A DNA stretch of 64,000 bases from contig NZ_CP023004.1 in assembly GCF_003096195.1 (NCBI RefSeq), positions 972,501-1,036,500 of the forward strand, read 5' to 3'. Source of the DNA: Ereboglobus luteus. Its GTDB lineage: Bacteria > Verrucomicrobiota > Verrucomicrobiia > Opitutales > Opitutaceae. The translations under genes were made by a program, and so were the position numbers. How positions within the stretch are numbered: position 1 is the stretch's first letter; each line of letters begins with the position of its first letter. Below, piece by piece: positions 41,201 through 46,510 of the stretch. The notes beneath the pieces are model-generated. The model was given only the letters and a program-made list of their open reading frames with translations, was not told the DNA's origin and made no database searches.

Positions 41201-41606
41201 TGCTGCCATCCTCACCCGTGCCGGTGGCCTCCACCTTGCTGCTGCCATAATCCCATCCTCCAGCAGCCGTTGCGCTCACGGTAAAATTATAGGACTTTGG
41301 CTTGAATTTTGCCCTGACCGTGGTGGCTTCGGTCACAACGACACTTGTATTTCTAACCGTCGATTTATTTACGGGGCCTTCCCACCCTAAAAACTCATAT
41401 TTGTTTTGGTCGATCACGGAGGCTTCCAGTTTGACTGATTTTCCAGCGGTCACGCTTATCATTGCACTGCCGCCCGGGTTAATCGTGGTCGGGCTCACAT
41501 TGGGAGGGGGCTTGGCGTAGCCACAACTTTCCCGCCCGAGCCGGAGCCGACATGAAGTGTGGCCGCAAGCGGATCCGCCACCCTGAAATTGGCCGTGATT
41601 TTCCAA
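29208..41606 (-). CDS. Giant InlB-B-repeat surface protein, main part (reading frame broken from its signal-peptide part)
   Basis: 4132-codon frame, but its first ~32 codons are out of frame with the true gene. The real protein very likely starts at 42424 and enters this frame at the C/G run 41506-41510; the joined product would be about 4405 aa. It consists of about fifty divergent InlB B-repeat units of 70-80 residues, each with a GYxFxxW core and a VTAxF end (GYKFIGWSG, GYRFLGWDV, GYDFIRWED). The last ~200 residues (from about 29830) are a different, charged domain without repeats. No LPXTG, CTERM, barrel or other anchor is seen at the C-terminus, so release or retention must depend on other proteins. 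Expected to be exported and to form a long fibre or adhesin. Located directly downstream of the pilus/secretion genes. Confidence 0.85.
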   Translation of the reverse strand: MENHGQFQGGGSACGHTSCRLRLGRESCGYAKPPPNVSPTTINPGGSAMISVTAGKSVKLEASVIDQNKYEFLGWEGPVNKSTVRNTSVVVTEATTVRAKFKPKSYNFTVSATAAGGWDYGSSKVEATGTGEDGSTITVVTGGWNPRALQYGTNVALKATPAAGYGFMNWVVPEDSPLSAEDKAALAAANPSQGAAVTASVTMPANAAAVTAAFLKVPNSYVLTLNKATGGEATGSGSFTDPFTSDTSTVNVIANGSGSYQEGTVVTLEAVPATNYAFLQWTGAGVTSASSGTTTITMDSAKTVTATFQRTHSNLTVNISPAAAATAGAVVKNNDWTNANLTGNSTHAIGSTLSLKPVGAMGSGVTWVFDHWEGDLTGSVDPGSLSMSTDRTVTAVFSPRYTLTLNCSIAAGGNGYSVSAGTLVWESTNKWTAVYPAGTVVTITVLPGGDNAFVNWTGDTSGVTGTALTTNPITVTMNSARTITANLSAGNRVNVAAVRDKGCTTAWHPSKSESDAIRVIGNFTLGGRVYSYLTPYGVAPDSISEGAIAAGATVQLTAPQYITDTVSGVQWEFVRWVSAWSANEAEIWDAPVISTSPNCSYTLPSEGGAGISAVYTDKRTLAATVKLDGASTTAIQVQVNSALLTTGGTEDVTYNVPATLNAATASATNYVFSGWSNVDGGSTDAATATATLTSDKTVTAQYKTKHHLSVGLLTNPTGGESGLNFKSLITATNATIGKTLTLGTNPTVFAVGRGETITLSAQSSATAGTTKYRFAGWDTNNDGIADNTAPTYTVSSISGDATVKAVYIRLQTLTISVAPVDAGTTSPAAGVYEHTYDYNSNLNLNADTSAGKAFDKWTTTTGAVFAGGATSSVNSITMSGDHSIVANFKVASNALNVRILVNGATPNPVPSALSVNADGTTLTHGQSKDYNYGTYANITAATPAGYKFIEWQSADKPVSPGGSNPVGTVEILGPQTVTASYVSLHNVTLTTEVRPGSAGIGGTPTAHEYESVSGSTYTYVHNNTATLEANKMAGFKFVGWEIDTNNDGIADITSTEETYNITVTSALAVKAIYALEYQLTLEASPAGTGSVATSPSSVNPSTRYHGEEVSIVATANSGYNFANWTSSLAGSTFANAGAASTKITIGGNTTATANFSAGGAGLTAYIEVDGGAPKPSTFTDLSITADGTTLYSTQTKAYSFNDTVNVTASTASGYKFIGWSGSLTGAVNPNSFTMNALAKSVTARYASLHTVTLLTETRPGGTGGSPIVSTSYENVSGNVYTYVNGSTVTLSANASAGYRFLGWDVGNDGSIDSTTLDYSFQITASTTIKAVYAKEYTITFERAPSGGGTINKPSSYTAYHGEIITNIVATPAQHWEFSKWTSPDPAVNNTTSNPIVAYTVTGPQTITANFTATGDALINITINIKLDDSTNPACPLTVAADGSTVPGEGSASVLSGGQSKQYYIGDTAGLSAAIVSGYDFIRWEDTSSTNPVRTEPVSTSKTLTAIYKTKVTLTMAINPVGLGTTTPALGTHTTSSQGVLYKGQTVNINVTPSSEYIDTYAFIGWTADNGSVPAKPGVENTSVVLDVREKTLTANYTAGHKLEVRVKYENTTNTGDSKTYAVATGSRTTVANGKGNRAGIYMPEPNAMDYSVRTMPVGYTATIQAIPSAPGYTFVGWTLDPDSNVPTLGSATSLSVTMDAPKTYTAIFERTRVKLEIYTIPAGRADVRGEAVGCGLASGPEPRVYEVFYGERPTLKAISETSLYSFVAWFKGVGYSSEFTNRFSETAEVVYPEALTAPVTQVTAYFLPHGLHRLILFVNPDDTHVTESSTDCVDIHHVRVPGAVTQTYTIVDGHPACVADVGINDPYSFIDIEADGSASGQPKDSGGRGFLCWEPGYGESSAVISWVFAPYSARTHLIYPIKRNEVRLTARYTSGEAFRLSLRWKLDKTNVDLDPEYKHIILDHNYLNDRLGNIYGDSDAPPGYPILLVNRQVEEKHGVFPGGHVENFTTDEKFEGGPFILSHWTDENPNGKVVNSTAPGAGVRQFSSSPGVNGRWQTVTAYIDVRWFTVGLDQPVLNQPSGWSGGSISGVGVFDFLKYGITKLEADIFLAREVPAEEKNPSTLIMQWKRVRGGSAPVLNAPGLSGFRFVGWDMTQDGKADFSASGFNWNSWPSMWPQEMDNDLIVAPVYIRRLNLTLSMETPNPASSEDRAYIYAASGGLEVNREIMTQTKTYDYGSTFTVTAVPQQYHVLKKWVIEKATADGGATFDAPIEIPGDGTTGTKTLDITLDYPTKVTAVFAMEQFDLTVNVATSISDNNMHGLVKLDGMPASGTTSITESRDYGSTPTILAIPESGYTFKYWTVTPDSLALPEYYADAATSVHVDGAKTVTAHFERDVSLTMAIDPATLPHTIVTPNVNTDGSPRTYTEWAGARLTDGSVVTIQSGTDAGYDFVGWTIVDGHGPRTETTPTTTLTLYGDTTATANYAKLFDVTIKAPASITENATITASPAPISGGPMTSSAGGMDATGKYRENTNVTFSATCTHFEVDHWIVTIDGVQQPGPYPTGSTLTLTVTGELSVEAVFKPKNYTITVEPYSANSLTPIATSLDGTCSAVSPQNHNFLPKGANSTWTLPYGASVTLSTTPADHYGFSKWTDAGHSTIHGTELLYTFTVRGNQTIHAEFVRSEYLLTTSVDPSGSGVISNDGNPRANPATTTHSAGSNVTLVAAASSVDTDFEKWTGETGAAVTTNSTITLPMNQDRSVGAEFVNIVRLKVANPNPAYGTITVTGARRTETDGGETVYVFKVGTQATIKATPASTHHQFDSWTFSPSTPAGVVLANTTNSFTMEASPKVITATANFSPKAYSLTVEARATGGQAAPYDGAPVATSLTGVGAFPDAPVVTNNFLTTPTVSARFDAGVQLATAAAPYYRFVRWTDSTGVANLGTNPDVFPYTMLGGSQTVVALFERSVFKLTAHVDPVGGGTIARSLAGTPDPHPTSPDPDTQVYAPNTSVTLTANDSTPGKIFTGWSGDAAGMKSRSITYVLTKDYEVTANFANARTLTVPKAEHGTVTVSGYSPYVAVVENPDGSKTYTFVEGATAVLTATPESKHYYLDHWTFSPDISGSVSPNPGTNPAPEIISFPVTQDVTATPFFQAKTYTLTVTPIPAAGTDLLVAHQLGNPDHDFIVTSTMSRLYSTDVTLETSPKDNPGERYRFDSWKEDYTTLGSGTTLPFEFDRTTEIIANYVRQVLIKVNAPADVTPANSAPPATPGNVTPGEGVYRYDVRTTPQSVTITAVASTGFKFVDWGAGFDDTIAASKTVNTTDTASTATITFNITDALANLGDIELTPRFERRLYTVNFERWEKGMGMADIGGLLTHMPESNVGTSQYYYGTVLTARVGQVYSTYRFVGWGWGDDRAASRVVQQTAAGSLPELFTYTVTADQTISAIFTKVCILNLYSDPADESLGSVSVTAPSDGRPVGGSTTKTEFDYGATVFIKATPAASAVFLGWAGEVANADTLDTHIVLKSDQAVIGRFKITVYRNLTVSTNPQLGGTVTINGNAAYSAGGPIKPASYTAQINDGETAQLTATAEPGYAFAGWSPSSAVTVNNPNVPSTGVPMDADKEVVAQFTKRKYTLNVQAMPSVGGSVSGGGNYDYNKSVAVSATANAGYYFSGWDTDGDGVIDVPSGSSTATSGSTTIVVTADCTAYAIFRSVSQKGIVTITVQEDTGSGYVTVGSAAYTDVSSPPDENGWVTLTARPNSNYQGIGWGGDDIADGGSYTYDEVTNTYTMMIPADRNRKVYFYVGRDSYRLTWSALPTDGGTVEMVATEGSYPEGGPYPAGTSVRVIAKPGSGKKFINWDGDLSGTSEDTTITLNENRHVIANFETVRTWQVTMTFDSNSTCHPSGNDKLMLDNAILEYGHMPDAISKFFDHKSNVSASYALHDSGNFSFEGWTNVSPSAMQPTVLPNYTIYVGSNLDIRGLIQSINPILETYIQMLDINEESDEHKDRSYTSVGGSISLGDVVTMGQEFPVRVILEDEYKIYKWELVGSNSQFKEDSETKGIDTESGKQWVQRIVLVKDKRTMVQVFLVKGEDFGASERRNYVDGGGNLLDDVPTNRSSGHLIDGKRFKGK

Positions 41607-42424
41607 GGTCCCGCACCGCTACCCAAGGCTACCGTGGTGCTGGCACTAGCCGGATCGGAGATCGTCACCGATCCCAACGTCACCGTCCATCCATCGAAAA
41701 GAAAACCCGCGTTTGGCGTTGCGGTGACAGTTGCCGTGGCACCGGGAACATAATAACCGCCACCGGTCGTCTCGCCGCCAATGCTCTCGGGGCTGTCCAG
41801 CACCTCAAGCAAATAGGTTGATTGAGCAAAGACCGGCGTGAGCCTCACGTTCCGGTTCATGTAAACGCTCGCCTGTAACGACGTGAAGGAGGGGCTGAGC
41901 ACAGTGCCCACGGGATCGGGTTCCCAGCGAACAAAATGATATCCCGTCGCGGGCGTGGCCTTCACCGTCACCAGCGTGCTTGCGGCAATGCTCGACAGGT
42001 TCACCGACGCCGGACTCACCACTGACACGGTTCCACCCGGCATCGGGCTGTCCAAGGTCAGCGAATAATAAGCGGGCTCAAACACCAGCGTCACTGCATA
42101 GTTCTGGTTCATCGTTAGGCTCACGCTGCCCGTTTGGTTATTGATTGCGGGAGCTGCGGCGCATTCCCAACGATAGGTGTAGCCGGGGCGCGCCTCGGCG
42201 GAAAGTGTCACGCTCTCCCCGTTGGTATAAGAATGGGATCCCGAGCCCGGGCTGATGCTGCCTCCGACCGCGTATTGCGAGTTTTGAACACTGATAGTCA
42301 GCGTGTGTTGCTGCGCCTGAGCAAGCGCAGGCATCATGCCCAAGCATATTAGGAGTGCAATCCACAAATGCTTTAGGTGAGATTGCGAGCGCATGTTAAT
42401 CACAGGAAAGGTTGATAATCTCAT
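41495..42424 (-). CDS. N-terminal part of the giant InlB-B-repeat protein (signal peptide and first repeats)
   Basis: 309 codons. The start ATG at 42424 has a good ribosome binding site, AAGGTGA, which contains the stop codon of the upstream gene. An alternative ATG lies at 42394. The signal peptide ends ...LICLGMMPALAQA. Three to four InlB B-repeats follow (GYTYRWE, GYHFVRWEPD, GFLFDGWTV). The frame ends prematurely at 41495 after GSGSGGKVVATPSPLPM. One additional C in the minus-strand run at 41506-41510 would carry translation on as ATPSPPPNVSPTTINPGG into the 4132-codon frame. So this is the 5' end of that gene rather than a separate gene. Confidence 0.85.
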   Translation of the reverse strand: MRLSTFPVINMRSQSHLKHLWIALLICLGMMPALAQAQQHTLTISVQNSQYAVGGSISPGSGSHSYTNGESVTLSAEARPGYTYRWECAAAPAINNQTGSVSLTMNQNYAVTLVFEPAYYSLTLDSPMPGGTVSVVSPASVNLSSIAASTLVTVKATPATGYHFVRWEPDPVGTVLSPSFTSLQASVYMNRNVRLTPVFAQSTYLLEVLDSPESIGGETTGGGYYVPGATATVTATPNAGFLFDGWTVTLGSVTISDPASASTTVALGSGAGPWKITANFRVADPLAATLHVGSGSGGKVVATPSPLPM

Positions 42425-42431
42425 TAGGCGT

Positions 42432-42438
42432 TCACCTT
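42432..42438 (-). promoter_or_regulatory. Ribosome binding site overlapping a stop codon (translational coupling)
   Basis: AAGGTGA on the minus strand is both the end of the upstream gene (TGA 42432-42434) and a Shine-Dalgarno site 7 nt before the ATG at 42424. It ties synthesis of the giant protein to translation of the preceding InlB-repeat gene and supports the start at 42424. Confidence 0.7.
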
Positions 42439-43430
42439 ATTTGTTCGAAAATCGCCGTGACCACGGACGCCTTGCCTGCCGTGGGAGTGATTGTCGTTTG
42501 TGTTTTTGTTCTGTCGGCCACGGGCCCGTCCCAACGCACAAATGCAAATCCGGGCATGGCCACTGCTCGGATGGGAATTGGTTCCCCTACAGGCATTGCT
42601 CCAAAACTCCCCTCGACCCTTCCTGCGCCGTCTGGTGATGCTTTGCCGCGCACCAAGGATCGGTTGAGCATGAATTTTGCCGTTACAATTGCATTCTCCG
42701 TTACATAAACTGTGGTCTCCGCGCGTCCCTTGGAGGTGACCGGTCCGCTCCAGCCGTTGAATAAGAAACCGCCCTTGGGTTCGGCCTTGATCGTGACAGT
42801 CTCGCCACGTTTATAGGTGCCCCCGCCCGACACACCACCGGCGGTTGCCGGTTCGGCCAGCACCGTTATCGTGTAGGTTTCATCAAGCGGTTTAAAATGT
42901 GCCGTCAATACCACATCACGATTGAGTGGGCGCGCCAAGGTCGTGTTCGCCGACGTCGGGTCGGAAACCGGTCCTTCCCATCTGTCAAACAAATAACCAG
43001 GGGCGGGTTGCGCGTATACCGGCGACTGCGTGCCGATCGGTTGGTAACCTGCCCCATCCACCGCACCCGCGTTGGAGGGCATCACCTTGACATCGACCAA
43101 GTGGCGCTTGGGTTCAAAGACAGCGACGACTTGTTGTGAACGCGAACCAATATAGGTTTTGGTCACCGGCGCTGTCCGGTTCGTAACATTTCCCACCCAA
43201 CGGGAAAATCGATATCCTTCAGCCGGCAATGCCTGCACTTCCACCACTGTGCTTGGCGCATAGCGTCCCCCTCCGGACACACTCCCCCCATCGGCAGGCT
43301 GCGCCACCGCAGTCAACTCAGTCAGAGAGTCTTTTTTCAAATTTTCGGTGTTGGCTATCGCAAAATTTCCAAAAAACGCCCCGCATAGAGCTAAAATAGA
43401 TGCCCATTTCAGTGTCTTATTGCAGTTCAT
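42432..43430 (-). CDS. Secreted InlB-B-repeat protein
   Basis: 332 aa from the ATG at 43430 (MNCNKTLKWASIL); a longer frame to 43490 overlaps the pseudopilin gene and is rejected. A signal peptide (WASILALCGAFFGNFAIA) is followed by four InlB B-repeat units of about 70 residues with GYRFSRWVG, GYLFDRWEGP, GFLFNGWSGP and GFAFVRWDGP cores. The units are more alike than those of the giant next door, to which it is clearly related. No anchor is visible. Its stop codon lies within the ribosome binding site of the giant gene. Probably an accessory or short version of the same surface structure. Confidence 0.86.
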   Translation of the reverse strand: MNCNKTLKWASILALCGAFFGNFAIANTENLKKDSLTELTAVAQPADGGSVSGGGRYAPSTVVEVQALPAEGYRFSRWVGNVTNRTAPVTKTYIGSRSQQVVAVFEPKRHLVDVKVMPSNAGAVDGAGYQPIGTQSPVYAQPAPGYLFDRWEGPVSDPTSANTTLARPLNRDVVLTAHFKPLDETYTITVLAEPATAGGVSGGGTYKRGETVTIKAEPKGGFLFNGWSGPVTSKGRAETTVYVTENAIVTAKFMLNRSLVRGKASPDGAGRVEGSFGAMPVGEPIPIRAVAMPGFAFVRWDGPVADRTKTQTTITPTAGKASVVTAIFEQIR

Positions 43431-43468
43431 TTGTTTTACATGAGACGTTGTGAACTCTCTCCGCTTTG

Positions 43469-44602
43469 TCAACCCCTTGGTTTTAGCCAAGCGTTATTGT
43501 GCGGTGTAAGTGGTGTTTTCGTTGAGCAGGATCGAGACAACCGTGTCGGCTCCAGAGATATCCGGAGACGTGGCTTTTCTTTTTCTTTTATCACCACGCG
43601 CCTGCCTTCGAGGATTCCTTGGTTTCTACTTGGAAAGAACTGCACATTGGGCGTTCTCGACTCCACCGTTTCCGGCGAGGTGAACGCATCGACTCGGGCG
43701 GCCAACCCGGGAACATTGGGGGGATCGTTCCACGCATACATATTACTGAACACGAAAACCCGGTCAGGCGCGGCATATACAATATTGCCGCTACCGTCGA
43801 CTTCTGACGTGGGTGTGTCGGGCGAGAGATTATTAATTGTAACCTTGTAACGCGGTTGCACTATTCTCACGGCGGCCGTGCGTTCCGCATAACTTCGCCC
43901 GCGCCCGTCGGTAACGTTCCATTCGCCCTGCAAGGTTCCGTTCCAAGCCGTGGGGGCCTGACTTCCCATGTCGCCCCATGAATTATCGTAAATGGCGTCA
44001 AACCATGCCTTATAGTCGGGCACCGCGGCCCCGGAGCTTACTCTATTAACCGTGGGGAATGGCAAACCCGGGCCACCGGGAAACATAAAGGATAGTATAA
44101 TATAGCGCTGCCTGTCCGCTTCAAAAGGGCCGACAAGCATGACACGGCGTCTTCCGTATATATTATAGGCAATATCATGAATATCACCGCCCGAGTCGGA
44201 CAATCTCGTGGCTGCGATCGCCTGTCCGCGCAATCTGGCCAAACGCCCATACCAAGCATTCACATAGGTGTCCTCCCCATCAAATGGGAGTATGATCGGA
44301 GCAAAATCCTTTTGATAATCAAATATCGTTTGAGAGCTTGGATAGAGGCCGGTGGTAACCGCTGGCATGTCGCCGGCGAGCGCGGACAGGTTCAGATTCA
44401 AGTCTTCCTGCCGGAATGATAATTTTACCTCCGAAGCAAGTCCGTCCAAAATTTTTTGTTCCGCCCTGAAACGCACCCTCTCAATAATACCGATGGCGGG
44501 CATGGCCATCACTCCAACCAGAATGCCAAGGATGGTGCAGATTGCGATCACCTCGACCAGTGTGAATCCGTTCTTTGCCAGAAATAATTTCGTTTGTTTC
44601 AT
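43469..44602 (-). CDS. Type IV pilin-like / pseudopilin protein (C-terminus probably frameshifted)
   Basis: 377 codons from the ATG at 44602. It begins with a class III prepilin signal: AKNG, then FTLVEV, with Glu at +5 of the mature protein and a hydrophobic helix (about 17-38). The rest is a large globular domain, unusually long for a pseudopilin, suggesting a minor or tip component. The last ~35 codons (RISLEPTRLSRSCSTKTPLT...) do not look like protein. Adding one A in the A-rich run at 43575-43589 (minus strand) gives KATSPDISGADTVVSILLNENTTYTAQ and a stop at 43494, a much better end. The gene follows the platform protein by 34 bp. Needs a prepilin peptidase, not encoded in this window. 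Confidence 0.82.
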   Translation of the reverse strand: MKQTKLFLAKNGFTLVEVIAICTILGILVGVMAMPAIGIIERVRFRAEQKILDGLASEVKLSFRQEDLNLNLSALAGDMPAVTTGLYPSSQTIFDYQKDFAPIILPFDGEDTYVNAWYGRLARLRGQAIAATRLSDSGGDIHDIAYNIYGRRRVMLVGPFEADRQRYIILSFMFPGGPGLPFPTVNRVSSGAAVPDYKAWFDAIYDNSWGDMGSQAPTAWNGTLQGEWNVTDGRGRSYAERTAAVRIVQPRYKVTINNLSPDTPTSEVDGSGNIVYAAPDRVFVFSNMYAWNDPPNVPGLAARVDAFTSPETVESRTPNVQFFPSRNQGILEGRRVVIKEKEKPRLRISLEPTRLSRSCSTKTPLTPHNNAWLKPRG

Positions 44603-44636
44603 TTTTATAAAAGGGATTGCCATTGTTTTTCAACTC

Positions 44637-45836
44637 TCACTTTGAGAGTTGCTCAACCATCGACATCATCGGCGTCAGAAGGGCGTATGCCATCATGCCC
44701 ACCATGACGACCAATACCACGAGCATGACCGGTTCAAATAATTTGAGCGCGCGGTCAACACGCTCGCGTGCCTTACGGTTGTGGTATGCCGCGATTTTTT
44801 TCAACGACTCGTCGAGTTTTCCATTTTCCTCGCCGATGCGCACGGTCAGCACGACCATGTTCGGAAACACCTTTGATTCCTTGAGTCCGTCCGAAATTCC
44901 CTTCCCCTGCTCCACCGCCTCACGGGTTATTTTGATGCCGCGATTATAAATGGCATTGCCAGCGATCTTCGAACAAATGGTCAACCCCTGCACAATCGGA
45001 ATTTCCGATTCGTAAAGCGCGCCAAGGTTAGTTGCGAAACGTGCAATGCAAATATCCTTGGTAATCGGCCCGACCACCGCCATCTTAACCAGGCACCAGT
45101 CAATCATCGGGCGAAATATTTTTGAGCGAAATGACCACACCATAATAAAAGGTGCGATGGCGGTGCAAATCATCAAAGCCACCATGTTCCCCTTAATGAA
45201 ATTGGACATCGCCAGAATCGCCCGGGTCATCGGCGGCAATTCCACGCCAATTTCTATAAACACTTTCATCAAAGTCGGCACTGTGAATCCGAAAATGACA
45301 AAAACAAATGCCACCATCGCCACCATGATCATCGCCGGATACATGCTCGCGCTTATGATCGTGTTTTTCAACGCATCCGCGCTCTGGAAATACTCAATCA
45401 GGCGGTGAAACGCTTGTGCCAGCTTGCCCGTGCTTTCACCGACGGAAATCATCTGCCGGATATGGTCGGGAAATATGCGCGGAAACTGTCCGCACGCGTC
45501 GGCCACGCGTCCGGTCGAGTTAATCTCGTCGGAAATATGGGCGATTACAAACTTGGGTTTACCCCGCGGAAACTCATCGACGAGATTGCGAAACGCATCG
45601 TCAATATTGATGTTCACCTCGAGCTGAATTTCGATCTGATCCAGAATTGATATGAGATCCTGCGCGCCCAGTTTCGTTTTGTAGGTGCGTGTTTTTCGCT
45701 CCTCGATTCTTATCGAAAGCGGCCAGTAGCGCTTTCGCTGCATCATGCCCTGCAGATACGCAATGTCGGGGGCGAACATTCGCTCTTTGCGAACGCGCCC
45801 CTTTTCATTGGTGTATCTTACTATGTAAGCAGGCAT
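44637..45836 (-). CDS. Type II secretion / type IV pilus inner-membrane platform protein (GspF/PilC family)
   Basis: 399 aa from the ATG at 45836 (MPAYIVRY). It carries the two repeated T2SSF domains: residues about 55-180 (QIEIQLEVNINIDDAF, ISVGESTGKLAQAF) and 265-390 (FATNLGALYESEIPIVQGL, VRIGEENGKLDESL), and transmembrane helices near 155-175, 205-225 and 365-390. The platform couples the cytoplasmic ATPase to pilin addition in the inner membrane. Length and layout are normal. It starts 8 bp after the GspC/PilP-like gene. Confidence 0.93.
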   Translation of the reverse strand: MPAYIVRYTNEKGRVRKERMFAPDIAYLQGMMQRKRYWPLSIRIEERKTRTYKTKLGAQDLISILDQIEIQLEVNINIDDAFRNLVDEFPRGKPKFVIAHISDEINSTGRVADACGQFPRIFPDHIRQMISVGESTGKLAQAFHRLIEYFQSADALKNTIISASMYPAMIMVAMVAFVFVIFGFTVPTLMKVFIEIGVELPPMTRAILAMSNFIKGNMVALMICTAIAPFIMVWSFRSKIFRPMIDWCLVKMAVVGPITKDICIARFATNLGALYESEIPIVQGLTICSKIAGNAIYNRGIKITREAVEQGKGISDGLKESKVFPNMVVLTVRIGEENGKLDESLKKIAAYHNRKARERVDRALKLFEPVMLVVLVVMVGMMAYALLTPMMSMVEQLSK

Positions 45837-45844
45837 GCAAAATG

Positions 45845-46510
45845 TTACATGGCGGAAAGCGGCACGCATACCGTCACCGGGCGTCCGCGCGTTACCTCCA
45901 CATACCTTTCGGATTGCTCAATGATAATAGAGTCGCGTCCTATGGAATGAATGCGAAAGCCCTCCACAACATCCCCAACTGAATAAACTCTGGGCACTGG
46001 TTTTTCCTGTTCGGCCTTGGCTCCTTTTGGATCGGAAGAGGCCGCGCGCACCTTGGGCGGGCGTGTCAAAAGAATGACTGTGTTTTTTTTGCCGTCCACG
46101 CTTTCCACGATACCACCAATCTCAACCACAGTTTCCATGACGTCCACAGCCACCTGCACGCGAACCTCAAAGGGATTCTGCAAATCCTCCTCCGAGAGGC
46201 GGGCCACGCTGAACAAGAGCACTCGCCCGTCACCAGATGCTTTTAGTAATTCTGACGGGAGCGACACATTAGCGAGCGGATTCTTGATGTTATCAAACGA
46301 TAATTTCGCCGTTTGCGTGTCGTATGTGTCGGTGTTTGGACGTTCCAATCCAAAAGAATCAATGGCCCTGGGACCAATGCCCGCTTGACTGACGCCCTGA
46401 GCTGACGCGCCCAAGCACAATCCCAATGCGCATGACAGCATCGCTACAGCACGCAGAGGCATCGCAAGCGACGCCCCTACAAGAGATGACAGAAAATCGT
46501 GTAGTTTCAT
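45845..46510 (-). CDS. Exported GspC/PilP-like protein
   Basis: 221 aa with an N-terminal signal sequence (AVAMLSCALGLCLGASA). A middle region has beta-strand character (VRVQVAVDVMETVVEIGGIVESVDGKKNTVILL). The C-terminal piece VYSVGDVVEGFRIHSIGRDSIIIEQSERYVEVTRG matches the pattern of the GspC homology region and PilP (short beta-barrel that meets the secretin). The assignment is by pattern and position, so moderate. The ATG overlaps the stop of the upstream frame as ATGA (46507-46510), and the platform gene follows after 8 bp. It probably links inner-membrane parts to the secretin. Confidence 0.65.
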   Translation of the reverse strand: MKLHDFLSSLVGASLAMPLRAVAMLSCALGLCLGASAQGVSQAGIGPRAIDSFGLERPNTDTYDTQTAKLSFDNIKNPLANVSLPSELLKASGDGRVLLFSVARLSEEDLQNPFEVRVQVAVDVMETVVEIGGIVESVDGKKNTVILLTRPPKVRAASSDPKGAKAEQEKPVPRVYSVGDVVEGFRIHSIGRDSIIIEQSERYVEVTRGRPVTVCVPLSAM

